From: Lactarius indigo
Lineage: Eukaryota > Basidiomycota > Agaricomycetes > Russulales > Russulaceae
Assembly (NCBI GenBank): GCA_025766275.1
Contig: JAFKAC010000002.1
Coordinates: forward strand, 3,410,001-3,474,000
Length of the DNA: 64,000 bases
Reading direction: 5' to 3'
A model generated the notes under the pieces. The model made no database searches, was not told where the DNA came from, and saw nothing but the letters and a program-made list of their open reading frames with translations. The position numbers and the translations under genes are program-made. Below, in pieces: positions 47,301 through 58,944 of the stretch (position 1 is its first letter; each line of letters opens with the position of its first letter).

Positions 47301-48360
47301 CGACACAGTTGCAAGCTTTCACACGTGCTTGGTAGAGCTGGGCGGTATGCGTACGCTCGTCATCGCTGCCGCGACAGAAGCAGGGGTCATCTCCCTTTGG
47401 GATGGCACGACCAGTTCTTGCATCGCTCTCCTCGAAGAATCCCATGGCGCTCTCAGCGCTCTGCGCCTCTGCGCTACGTCACGTAAGCCATGCATGACTT
47501 GTGGCGCACCACAGCCAGATAGTTTCGCCCTCGCGATCACTGCCGGACTTAGTGTTCAATTTTTCCGTGCTTTTCTTCCCCCAGACATTACTTCTTCAAC
47601 CCCCTCTTCGTCTCCACGCTGCAAGTGCGTTCACAACTCGCTGCCGCAACCCGAGGCGCCACCATGGGGTCCCCCGCTCGGGCTTCACTCACGGAACTCC
47701 AGTACTGCGTCCACGACTCCCGTGCAGCCCTCACGCTCGCGTCATGCGTCTATGTCAGAGGACAGCACATCGTTCCCTATATCTGGGCACGGCGTTCTAT
47801 CGCGTCGTGCATCCGAGAAAGATTCACTGCGTCGCGCCGCGGCGTCGGACACGCTTGCGGTACCAGAAAGCAATTTGGACGCACCGTTGGGGCCCCCCGA
47901 AGCGCCGCACATACCCGTCCGCTGGCGTTCGCTCGTGGTCAGCCGGGTCGTGGACATGATGTGTGAGCGTGGGGCGTGGGACGTGACGGGATCGAAAGTG
48001 GTCGGTCTCCGGCGACGCTCGCGGAGGCCCCAAGACTCGGATGCGAGCAAGGCTGCAGACGGCGCAGCGTGCATAGTCCCTCGCACACAGCGGGACTGCG
48101 GTCTTAGCGCGGCGTCGCTGGAACGGTGGGAAGCGTGGACATTCGACCCCGCCGAGGCTCGCATTAGCGCGTCGCCGCTTGCAGCGCTCCAGCCAATCGC
48201 ATCGGCGTTCTCGGCGCGGCCTACGGTCGCGAGGGAGACGCCGCGGCTGCCTTTTACCCGTGTTGGGCCGCTCGTGAGCGGGCGGACGTGTTGTCTTGCT
48301 GGGTTCGGGAACACGGTTGGCCTGTTGGCGCTTACAGATACGGTAAAGGAGGGCGACTAA
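44387..48360 (+). CDS. SCAP: SREBP cleavage-activating protein (sterol-sensing domain, WD40)
   Basis: ER escort protein that senses sterol level (in fungi linked to low oxygen) and carries SREBP to the Golgi for processing. Six exons: 44387-44460, 44512-45268, 45321-45547, 45597-45651, 45707-46117 and 46168-48360; about 1238 codons. N-terminal helix with THQIRVILISAVVITSLFYP, a large luminal loop, then the sterol-sensing domain: VFIYLAYFALAITFGQSVRK, GLIFTGAIEILVSTITSLSV, FIGAENMFSLVEAVVKTSIT, VLTYNIILGVIAFFAHGATR and FCAFAVVVLVAHWFLVHTFF. After WRMLNPREDPLVHLRIEAPT a last helix and a WD40-like C-terminus follow (SLENELILW, YENGTIVKWDG, GVISLWDGTTSS). Two compensating single-base breaks near 46290 and 46400 put about 37 codons into another frame, with a stop at 46345. 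Outside them the frame is open. Confidence 0.87.
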
Positions 48361-48887
48361 TGTACAACTGCTAGTGTGTCGTTTCTGCTGACGCTTGTAG
48401 TATTTTTGCTTTGCTTTTGTCTTGCTTGCTATCTTTTTTTCTTCTTCTCGATATGTGGCCCTTGTTTTGACGAGACCGCCGGGGCTTGGAGGAGTCATCT
48501 GCGAGCATGTTAAATAGCAGATTCCTTGTGCAGGAGACTATTACGACTATATCTCACGTGTCTTTTCCCACATTCACATTGACGCCCATCTTTTTTTATC
48601 GCAACTTCGCGTCCCGTTGCACCCTGAGTCGGTCATGTCTATGGATTTGGACCGCAGTGACCGAAAATCCGATTTCTCTTTTCTGCGGTTGTCCTTTCTG
48701 TTGTGGGTCACGTGGGGGCACGTTGTGCACTGAATGCTCGACAAACTCGTGGATGCGCGATGTCGCATTACCCTGATGTATCAACAACTTGAATTAATCG
48801 CGTATCTTCAGTGAGCCCCTATCCAGCATGTCATATTACACTTCAGACCGCCTAACGACAACCCACAGAATGCTGTAGCGGTCTTAT
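48361..48887. other. Convergent intergenic region
   Basis: 3' sides of SCAP and the NLR gene. T-rich block at 48400-48450. Nothing coding recognised. Confidence 0.45.
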
Positions 48888-51800
48888 CTACGTGTTCATA
48901 CAAGTAGTCCAACTCCGCCCATGTACGAAAGTAGAAAGATCGATGGAGGTTTCATGGGCGCCAGCAATCCAGATAACACCTAGGCGGTGAAGATGTGCCC
49001 TATGTATTTCCGGGATCCACATTAGGAGTTCACCTTTATTACCACATATCCATCCCTCTTTGTTGATCACAGTGTGGCCAGTGATGGCGACGTCTCTTAT
49101 AGTTTCCGTATTTCCTGTCGTAGCGTTCAACATACGAATTTGACCCATGATAACATGCACTGACCATCCGGCGATAATGCCACAGAATTGACCGAATCCA
49201 CGTACGGGCCTGTCTTTGTCTCTCGCATAGCGGCGTTCCACATACGAATTGTTCCATCATTCGAGCCTGAGACGATGCGTTGGCCATCAGGCGAGAATGC
49301 CACAGACCAGACCGAAGACGAGTGTACAGTAAATGGGCCCGCCTCTGACTCTCCTGTAGTGGCATTCCATACACGAATTGTTTCATCGAGCGAACCTGAG
49401 ACGATCTGCTTGCTATCTGGCGAGAATGCCACGGAAAAGATAAAAGACGTGTGTCCAGTAAATGGGCCCGCCTTTACCTCTCCTGTAGTGGCGTTCCACA
49501 CACGAATTGTTCGGTCGTCCGAGCCTGAGACGATATGTTGACCATTAGGTGAGAATGCCACAGACCTGACCCAGTTCGTATGCCCAGTAAATGGGCGCAG
49601 CTCAGTCTCTCCCGTAGCGGCGTTCCACACACGAATTGTTCTATCGCTCGAGCCTGAGACGATGCGCTGGCCATCTGGCGAGAATGCCACAGACCAGACC
49701 GAATCCCAGTGCCCTGTAAATGGGCCTGCCGTCGTTTCTCCCGTAGTGGCGTTGCACACCCGAATTGTTCTATCTTCCGAGCTCGAGACGATCCGTTGGC
49801 CATCTGGCGAGAATGCCACACACCTGACCGATTTCGTATGCCCAGTAAATGGGCCTGCCTCTGTTTCTCCCGTAGTGGCGTTCCACACACGAATTGTGCC
49901 ATCGTGCGAGCCTGAGACGATCCGGCCATCTGGCGAGAATGCCACAGACAAGACCGAATCCCTGTGCCCAGTAAATGGGCCTGCCTCTATTTCTCCCGTA
50001 GTGGCGTTCCACATACGAATTGTTCGGTCGCGTGAGCCTGAGGCGATGCACTTGCCATCTGGCGAGAATGCCGCTGACAAGACCGAATCCATGTGACCGG
50101 TATGTGGGCATGCTTCCGTCTCTCTCGTAGTGATATTCCACACACGAATTGAGCCATCGTGCGAGCCTGAGACGATCCGGCCATCTGGTGAGAATGCCAC
50201 GGAAAAGACCGCAGACGTGTGTCCAATGAACGGGCCTGCCTCTGTTTCTCCCGTAGTGGCGTTCCACACACGAATTGTTCGATCCATCGAGCCTGAGACG
50301 ATGCGCTGGCCATCTGGCGAGAATACCACAGAAAAGACCGATTTCGTGTGTCCAGTAAATGGGCCTGCCTCTTTTTCTCCCGTAGTGGCGTTCCACACAC
50401 GAATTGTTTCATCTTCCGAGCCTGAGACGATGCGCTGGCCATCTGGCGAGAATGCCACAGACCAGACCGATTTCGTGTGTCCAGTAAATGGGCCTGCCTC
50501 TGTTTCTCCCGTAGTGGCGTTCCACACACGAATTGTTTCATCTTCCGAGCCCGAGACGATGCGCTGGCCATCAGGCGAGAATGCCACAGACCAGACCCAA
50601 TCTGTATGCCCAGAAAACTGGCCTGCTATTGTCTCTCCCGTGGTAGCGTCCCACATGCGAATTGTTCCATCGCACGAGCCTGATACGATGTGCAGGCCAT
50701 CTGGCGAGAACGCCACAGAAAAGACCGAATCCGTGCGCCCAGTAAATGGGTCTGCCGTTGTCTCACCAGTAGTGGCGTTCCACACACGAATTGTGCCATC
50801 GTGCGAGCCTGAGACGACGTGCTGGCCATCTGGCGAGAGCGCCACAGACAAGATCGAGTCCGTATGTCCACTAAATGGGCCTGCTTCTACCTCTCCCGTG
50901 GTGGCATTCCACACACGAATTTTTCCATCTTCTGAGCCTGAGATGATCCGCTGACCATCTGATGAGAGTGCAATGGAAAGGACACTACCCCCAACGTTTG
51001 GAATCACCATCTCTGATGATGGCCAATAAGACAATCGTCCACATTCCACGCGTAAGACTCGAGGAAATGTGCTGGAATAATGTGCAGAGATAAGAGAGCG
51101 AGTCGGCGCAAATGGCAGAGCAGAGAGATAGATATGTGGGGCACTCTTTGCCATGGCCATCCCGAAATACCGTACAAACACAGAGGCATCATTGACAAAC
51201 GATTTGAAAATTTCCAGGTCGGTTTGAGAAACCTGCTGTGATCGTAGATTAGTTGTTCGCCTTCTTCATGGAACCAACAAATCTACCCACACCTTGACCA
51301 GACGCTAGCCACACATTCAGGGCCGACAGCGCTGGTGAAGCCAGACCCACGTTTCCCGTCACGCTAAGGGCCTCTAGCCAAAAGAGAAATTTCTTCTCAA
51401 AGAAAGTTTGAAGTTGGACAAAAAGATCAGTCTCGAAGTCATTGTGTTCCAAATGGTCATCCCAGAAACGACAGGCATATGACAAAGCAAGTGGGATATG
51501 TTCATAAACGCGGGAGCGGAGGTCTTTGACTTCTTTATTAGTGAGATATGATGACTCGAGATTGCAGATGTTGAATTTGAGGCTTTTGAGTAGTAGACCG
51601 AGACAGGAACGGGTCAATCGACAGTGAGTGTCACGAAGGTCGACACAAAATTCGCCGCTCTTCTCTTTATTTGTAAGGAAATCGCGGAATGATGTATGGA
51701 GAGGAATAATGGGAAGATTTTTATCGGATGAATTGACATTGCTCAACAACGAGCCAAGGCGACGGAGTAATAAAACAATGGGATTACCGCCGCCGCCATC

Positions 51801-53770
51801 CTCGTCATCGTAGTTGACGTCAATGTCATCGTCATCGTCATCGTCGTTGTTGTTGCCGTCATCACTGTCGTTGTTGTCTTCGTAGTCGGCGTGTCGTCGC
51901 AGAGTGGTCAGGGAGTGCATACTGAGTGGTTCAATTGAAGTGATCAACAGTCCCACGACAGAGCGGAATAGAAGCCGAGCTTCTGGGGTTGTAAAGTATC
52001 CTTCAAGAACTTCTCTGTATAGCTCATCCAAAGGACCTTGTCCATCACGTTTTGCACTGGGTTTTATAAGATGATTTATGACCTTTTTCCTGTCAAAACC
52101 AAAGCGCTCGGGAGGATCTACGATGAATTGACTGGCAACTGCTGCCCATTGAAACAGTCCCTCGGCCTTTTTTGCCAGCGCGTCGCCATGGTGTCTGAAC
52201 TGATTTGAATAGAGCCTCTCCCGAAGAAAGGCAAGAATGTCGTCATGCGTTTTAGCAGCCAGCTCGGGATCCTTCATGAATTTGATCTCAACTGATTGCG
52301 CTCCAACGAACGCAGACTCGATGCCATCCTCTGGCCTCGAGGTGATGAACACACGGAAGTTCGATGGGAGCCTGATGAGGTTTTTAGCAAGAAATGTGTG
52401 TAACCCTGCTCTGCCGGTTGCATCCCCGCTCTCGTCCAAGGCATCGATTACAACAAGAATAGGACCGACGATGTGCAGATGCTTCAGCGGTTCCAGGATA
52501 AGGTATTCGAACAGGGTACCATAGTCGCACGTTCCAACTCGAAGAGAGGAGTCGCCCTTTACAACTCTTCCAAGCGCGGTTTTAAACGAAGGATAACGGT
52601 CGGAGAGATCGCGAGCAAGAGTCGTAAAGAGATGATGGGCCACCTGTTTGGAGTGCTCCTTCCGCAAAAAGATAAATGATGACGTAAGACGATGCATTCT
52701 CTTGAAGCGACGTGCGATCTCATGCGCAATCGATGACTTTCCTGTGCCTGCTTGCCCAAAAAGAACGAGACAACGCTCGGAAGCGGGATCGTTCACCCAC
52801 TTAACAATGAAGTCCAGGAAGGCCGTACGTGTTCCCGCAAGACAGGCTTTGTCCGGTGTGAATCGCGAACCTGTCCCATACGGGATTTCTCTGATTTTTG
52901 CTTCTAGTTCTATAGCGATTATCAGATCGATTATCCCACAAACCCGAGTTATCAGGGCTACGTACCAACGTCTGAAACTTGGCTTGACACCCACTGAAGC
53001 TGAGAGGATATCCCGTCCACCTTAGCTGAAAGTATTCCCACGTCGTCTAAAATTTGGAACGCAGTTGTCTCCGTGGTGATGGTAGCTTGGTCCAAGAATA
53101 CCCTTCGATGTTCGACGAGAGTAGTGGACAAGTCCTTAATATCTTTGGCGACTCCTCCACCCATATTCTTCAACGTCCGCTTCCCTAAAAATCACTGCGT
53201 TTACATCGCCCAGTAGAGAAGATATGAGACAACAGTACAGAATTGTGAGTCATCTGCATACGATCGGATAAAGTCACTGCAACTACAGACATCCCGTAGC
53301 ATCATAGTAAAGATTTCGGCCTGCCTAGAAGCCGGGACTTGATGGATTTCAGAGTGTCTTCGTGGTGCGCGAAGTCGAACGAGTCGTGCATAGGCTCCAA
53401 GTAGGGCTAGGACAGTTGTCGTCCGTGTTCATACTGTTCTAGGAGTGTCTGGCACTCGAATGAACATGAGATAAGTGTTTCCTTAGCGCAAACATACGCA
53501 CCCTGGGGATGGCCGAAACCAGCTCATATGCCATCTTTGCAAACGGGTGGAGCTGAGAGCTGAAAGTCGGCTCAGCCGAGGAGAGGTAAAGTGGATGTTG
53601 CACGCACTTCCGCAATTGGGCTTACAGTGTCCATCACCCACTTGATTCTACTAACAGCCTCTTTCCATGTATCCCTTCGGTCAATCAGCTTCTTAGTATC
53701 ATCAGCGCGACGGAGGAGCAATCAGGGCCTTCTCTGCAGGCGACATCTCCACACTGGACGAGAGCAGGAC
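48888..53770 (-). CDS. NACHT-WD40 NOD-like receptor (fungal STAND NTPase), interrupted
   Basis: Fungal NLR of the HET-E/NWD kind, a self/non-self recognition protein that oligomerises through its NACHT domain. The N-terminus (about 53020-53770) has the helical domain common to agaricomycete NLRs: KEAVSRIKWVMDTVSP, then LHPFAKMAYELVSAIP, MHDSFDFAHHEDTLKSIK, QAEIFTMMLRDVCSCSDFI. After an intron (52904-52964) comes NACHT: Walker A FGQAGTGKSSIAHEIA, Walker B PILVVIDALDES, sensor-like FRVFITSRPEDG. An Asp/Asn-rich stretch lies at about 51790-51890. Fifteen WD40 repeats follow (49130-51000), then a conserved tail (NKEGWICGNKGELLMWIP ... HGRSW). Breaks: near 53715, near 53365, an extra four bases (CTAA) with stop at 51249-51253 between NACHT and WD40, and near 49155. 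The start codon is not resolved. Could be a pseudogene or an allele with sequence errors. Confidence 0.8.
49130..51000 (-). repeat. Fifteen tandem WD40 repeats of 129 bp
   Basis: Unit of 43 residues, consensus SVWSVAFSPDGQRIVSGS then DGTIRVWNATTGETEAGPFTGHT. Units 7 and 9 lack one codon (the Gln after Asp-Gly), and unit 14 is shortened before the next. Several adjacent units (for example 4 and 5) differ by only a few residues and are close to identical at the DNA level. Variation concentrates at the positions just before the second Ser-Val and at the D-x-T position, which are the exposed loop residues in this family. Two units have lost a hallmark residue (VCNATTG, NITTRET). Confidence 0.9.
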
Positions 53771-54931
53771 TTAGTAGATTCTTCGGCGGAGGAGTTGTCT
53801 CCTTTGGTTGTATTCAGGGGGATTATTGGGAAAGTATGGAGATGCCACGTCCTCCGATGACACAATGATCGTTACGTAGAGCTGTGATCGGCTGCGCCGA
53901 GTTTCCAGCTTCTCCGTCGCTACTACTGATCACAACAGGGAACGTCTACCCTCGAGATATTCAGCTAGTCGAACAAACTGAGGTTTCTAATTAGATACGA
54001 ACCACTTTGGGATTCGGCGGGTATCGGTATCTGATGCGTTCCGATAACGACATCAGGGTGTAAGTACCGTTTCTCGTGAAGATACAGTACAATATGTGAA
54101 GACCGTTGTGCGGAGCTGGAGTAGACTATTAGCCGAAAACAAAATCGAAAAAGAAAGTCCTACAAAGCGCCGAGCGTCTGGTTCCAGTGCACTGTCTGTC
54201 CATCAATCTTGGGCACTTTCTGTCTTCTTCGTTGTTGCATGATTTGTTAGAGTGACAAAGAACCGCCTCTTCAGGCCAAACTGTTTCTTGATACGAGGGA
54301 CATCGTGCGCTCGGAGGACTAACAAGGAGATTAAACTAGCCATCAAGGCATCATCGAAGTTAGGACTTCAAGTACATACCGGTCACCTCAACACGTAGCT
54401 GGGATAGGCTCCCTTGCGATTCAGCGATTTGAGTACTATTAAAGGACAATTGTTGAGAACGCATCCTCCGTCGCTACACTAAGGAGGGATCGACGCACCC
54501 TCTTCCTGAGTTCTGCGGTATTGAGAGACCCGGGCTTGGGCTGGGGTCACTATCAAGGAAATCACTTTCCAAAGACGATCTACGCACGAATTTGAGGACA
54601 TTTGCCAGTGCTCCACATCTTGTGCAGTGGTCCATACTGGATAGAAGAGTAGTTAGAGTGATGGAGGAGGTAGAGCAAGCGTGCGGTTCGACCGTCTACT
54701 AGTACTAAATCACGCACTATCTGCATTATACTGCCTAACCCAATGCTGTGGCACTCCCACGGCTGTCAATGCCCAACCTGAATTTGGCCCGCAGCCAACG
54801 CCTCGATCTGGAGATTCTTTACTGGCTGAGCGTGACGCGTGAAATGGCGCTCTATGACATTACGTAAGGAAACAATCATTTCGTGCACCCTACGGTACGA
54901 TCCTGAGGCTGCCTGCTCTGAAAGCTGAGCC
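53771..54931. other. Intergenic, no recognised gene
   Basis: Upstream of the NLR and of the CCDC137-like gene. It may contain the still unresolved first exon(s) of the NLR. No other coding sequence recognised. Confidence 0.4.
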
Positions 54932-55860
54932 ATGCCTCATAAACGCGCGAAGCGCTCAGCACGCGAGCAACAACGAAAAGAAAGGTCGGCACGGACTTTA
55001 AACCCCATGCTCATCCGCGCCTCTTCCCCTCTCTAATTTTCCTAGGGGCGCAGATCTTCCGCCGGTAGGCGCTGACAGTAGTACCGCCCTAAGCACCGAA
55101 GGTGTCCCTAAATCCATCTCGCGCGTGCTGGACGCAGCCAGGATTCGCGCTGAATATCGGCAGAAAAAGCGCGCGCGGCAGCTCGAAGAGGGTGCGCACG
55201 ACGGTGCTGATGATGGTGATGCCCCCACTCTGGCCAAAAGCAAGAAACGTCGTCGCACCGCTGCAGACTCGGACGCGGGCAAATCGTCGACTATTGAGAT
55301 CCAGCCGGGGGAATCGCTGAAGCATTTCAATCGGTGCGCGTTGCCTGTTGCTTGCGAGAAGGCGTCTTCACTCAATTTTTTTCTTTCCTTTTTCAGGAGA
55401 GTCGAGGACCACATGCGTCCGCTGGTGCAATCCGCAATGCGTACTTCTGCCGCGACAGAAGCGCAAGGAAAAGAAAGCGGCCGCGGTGAGTGGGACCCTG
55501 CGAGAATCAAAGACTCGTAGTAGTAGCACTGGTAATGGGGAGAATACGACGACTGCGCCATCCACAGCAGCGAGCGACGACAAGCACCGCGATCGGCCAA
55601 AGGAGTTCGCGACTATTTCGAGCGCCAGACCGCGTCGGCTCAACGATATCGCGACTGCACCGCCAGAGCTAAAGAAGCTCCCACGGAGACGGGCTTCTGA
55701 CTTGGGTGCCAAGCCTACGCGGACGAAGGCCGCTGGGAGTATACTCTCGATGGCTCAACGCGCGATGATGGAGACAGAAAGGGAGAACGCCATTCGACGG
55801 TATCGCGAGATGAAGGAACGTAAAGTGAAGGAGGAAAATGACCAGGCGAAGACGCCTTAG
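54932..55860 (+). CDS. Basic nuclear/nucleolar coiled-coil protein (CCDC137-like)
   Basis: Three exons: 54932-54984, 55046-55333 and 55397-55860. Starts with a strongly basic helix (MPHKRAKRSAREQQRKERG), followed by a long charged segment, a nuclear-localisation-like KSKKRRR, then the best-conserved block IEIQPGESLKHFNRRVEDHM. This block resembles the 'GES..F..R.E' motif of CCDC137-type nucleolar proteins. The C-terminal half has RPKEFATISSARPRRLNDIA, PPELKKLPRRR and a terminal coiled coil. One frame break near 55455 (extra A) separates exon 3 into two frames, both clearly coding. The CCDC137 link rests on a short motif only; 'basic conserved protein' is safe, the name is not. Its stop is 186 bp from the convergent CWC22 stop. 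Confidence 0.65.
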
Positions 55861-56046
55861 GGTATGACTATATGACCCTTCGCGTGGCTAACATATGTAT
55901 ACACATATATCATCACATTATCCCAGAGCATTAAACTACAAAATGCACTCGAAGGAGCACGAAATCTTTTGGTGGATGCACACATGGACGCATATGGACA
56001 TATGTTGAACACAAAACACGTAGATAGAGAGCCTTCTCATCATGCA

Positions 56047-58764
56047 TCAGCGCCGGCGATCCCTGTATCTGTCCCGCGAGTCATCTCTTCTGCGGTCGTA
56101 ATCGCGGTCTCGATCACGGTCTCGCACACTCTCTCGCGGTGGCGGCGGCGAACGCTCACGTGAGCGATCATAGCGCCGACGAGGGGGCGACCCCGAATCC
56201 GAAACACTAGTGCCGACGATACCGCGCAGGGGATTCGCGACGGTCCCGGCTATAACTGCCACGCACGTCATCCCTTCGATCGTCATTCCTCCGGGAGCGA
56301 GGTGGTGATGGTGAGCGACTGTCATCGCGTCCGCGACGCGGCTCATCCCGACGAGGACGAGGCGGCGGAGATGGTGACCGGCTGTCGTCGCGCCGACGAC
56401 GGGGAGAATCCCGCTGAGGGCGATGTGGAGGAGTCGGAGAACGACGGCGGCGGTCACGGTCGCGAGGGCCATCCGTCGAGTCAGAGTCAGAGTCGGAATC
56501 GGAAGAAGGTGGTGTCAGACGAGTCGGTATCCGAGGAACTGTCGGAAGACGATGATTCGGCCTCCAGCATTGCACGGCGTTGCTCCATGATAAGACGAGG
56601 TGCATTCTATAAAGGTGCATGTTAGCTTCGGTATAGGTCAGGGAGTCCTGATCTGAACTTACTTTGAGATGTTCGCGCATTTCTTCGGTGAGAGCACCAA
56701 GTCCGACACTTGTGAAGTAGTTGATCGCGAAGCGCGTATTTTTTGGGTTGTCCAATGGGAACATTCCGGTGCACAATGCCTTTATCTCCGGGTCTGCAAA
56801 ACGCTCTTTGAGAGTGGGCAAACCCATGCTTTCCGTGACCTCTTGCATCATGATCTTCACGAAAATGCGGCTCGAGCTCGTGGTATCGTCCTCGTTCATC
56901 TTGATCACCTGCAGAATAGCCCAAGAGATGGCATCATTCGCAAAGAGATGACCAAAGAGCCGCGCAATGTTACGTAGGCGGTTCGTCTCATATCGGTGGA
57001 TCGTCTCATAGTATGTCTCGAAGGCTCTCTCATAGCATTCGCACCATACGCGGTTTAGCTTGCAGAAACGTTCGCTGGTGAGGCCGTAGAAGGTCGAGTA
57101 AGAGCGCTCTTGGGAACAACATTCAATAACCATGTTGACCAGTTCGATCTGAGATGCTTCGTGAGTGACATAAAAGGAGGGTAAATAATATACCGTACCT
57201 CTTCGCCCTCCTTTAACTGAACTTTCAGCAACTTGTGGACTGCTTCTTCGTAATTTAGGGCATTCATGATGGTCAAATAGATGACCCGGCGAAGATTGAC
57301 AAGGTTCGTTTCAGTGCGATCTTCGATGCCCTCTTTCTCCGGGACGGCTAAATCACGCTCAGACCATTGCAAGTGTAGATAGTACCAACTGGCGTACCTT
57401 CGTCCTCCTCGCTATCGCTCTCTGAACCCGATTCCTCCTCGGAAGAGCCCTCTCCAAGGATTTCGGCCTTGATTTCCTTGTATTTCTCCTCATTTTCAAG
57501 GAAATTTGGATCGAACTTGAAAATGTCTGGCAACAAAATTAGTGAAGACTAAGACAGTATAATAGATACCTACTGAGGCCTTCCTCAACCTTCAGGTCCT
57601 CCTCAAGTTGAATTTCATGGGTAATCTGCTCCTCTTCTTCTACGAGGTCGAGTCCTTCGGGTAATATAGGATTATCCTTGTACTTGTCCTTGCGCACCTG
57701 CATCAGCACCTCGATCATGTATTGGACACGATGGCTTATGTTGCCCTCGTTCAATACGGCGCGGAAGCGCTCAAAGACCGTTGCGTTGGCTTTTGGTGAG
57801 TTTTCCTGGAGGAATGCGCCGACTTCACGAGTAAGACCAACGGCAATTTCGATGGAGTCATCCGTAGGCCGTTCGAGAAGAAGAACAAGGATTTGGAGGG
57901 CAATTAGCTCATGGGCGACACCTTGGTTGACGAGATGTGCGATGAATGTCGTTGAAGAATGGCAAACAGTCTGCAACGACGACGTAAGCGTGCAGAAATT
58001 ACGTGCAGAATTTTATGAAGGACCTTGTCGTTTCGCTTGAATGCCCTCCTGAACTGGCTGATCAGTCGGTGGATTAACAACTCTCCGACCATGGGTAATT
58101 TTGTATTAATGATTGAGACGAGCGCCGCAAACACAGGTGTAAAGGGTAAGCTGGCCGCCTGCGCCTTCATGATGCTGCGTGCGAAGAGCCCACGACCTCT
58201 GATGAGGTTCTCGGAAAGGAGTTCCGGCACGACGTGCTTGATGTTGCTTACGTTGACCCTGTTGACGATACCGGTGATAGATTTGCGAAGGGCGTCCCAG
58301 GAGAGGCGCTGGTACTCCGGGCTGCTGCGATCCTGTCCGGCTGCTGCTTGGAGAGCACGCAGTCGTGCAGGTGGCATGTACACGCCTCCGGAGCGTGAGG
58401 ACGTCAGCTTAGCAAACTCTGCCACCGCGTCGAACTCTTTCTCCTTTGCGTCGCCTTTCTTGTTTTCTTCGGTCTTGCCGAGTTCGACAGCAGCCATGCG
58501 AGCGGCAAGCTGGCGCTCCCGCTCTGCTCGACGGACAGGATCGACGTCCTCTACCCTCGGGATGTCTACGACTCCACGCGGGGGCGGTGGGGAGAATGAC
58601 CTGCGGCGACTTGGGGGAGGTGCATTGTCGGGAGACCGAGACCGAGACCTGTTAAGATGTTGATATACCAGTACCGCGAGTGGCATAATCAAGAACACAC
58701 ACCTCTTCCGTTTCTGAGACGGGATATCTGCAGAAGGTTGGCGAGTCGCTACAGCGGCAGACAT
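56047..58764 (-). CDS. CWC22: Pre-mRNA-splicing factor CWC22
   Basis: Spliceosome protein needed for the first catalytic step; in animals it also deposits the exon-junction-complex helicase eIF4A3. Exons: 58703-58764, 58024-58648, 57574-57970, 57398-57526, 57199-57347, 56663-57148 and 56047-56606. N-terminal RS/Pro-rich stretch, then the MIF4G domain starting at YQRLSWDALRKSITGIVNRV, with PELLSENLIRGRGLFARSIM, PVFAALVSIINTKLPMVGEL and ALQILVLLLERPTDDSIEIA. An acidic linker (SSEEESGSESDSEEDEG) leads to the MA3 domain: NLRRVIYLTIMNALNYEEAV, MVIECCSQERSYSTFYGLTS, RLFGHLFANDAISWAILQVI. The tail is RS/RD-rich. Two single-base frame changes lie in that tail, near 56495 and 56210; the domains are intact. 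Head-to-head with LACTB2. Confidence 0.93.
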
Positions 58765-58944
58765 TATGGCGTTGTGGTCGTCGTCGACAAAAGCAGACGC
58801 GAGACGCGGCACGGTCAACTTGGTCCGCTGACAAATGATATGCAGTCCATGGACCACCAAACTACCGGACCGAGAAACTTACCCGAATTCCGAACGAGAT
58901 TACCACTCACTGCACTCTATCTCGTCCTCCACCCTTCAGACACA
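58765..58944. promoter_or_regulatory. 180-bp bidirectional intergenic region (CWC22 / LACTB2)
   Basis: Only 180 bp separate the divergent start codons, so both promoters overlap or abut here. No canonical TATA seen. Confidence 0.5.

Noticed and set aside
49188..50954. Long plus-strand open frames (up to 274 codons) across the WD40 region
   Set aside because: They are antisense readings of a repeat with biased codon use; the repetitive SPVVAFHTRIV pattern simply mirrors the WD units.
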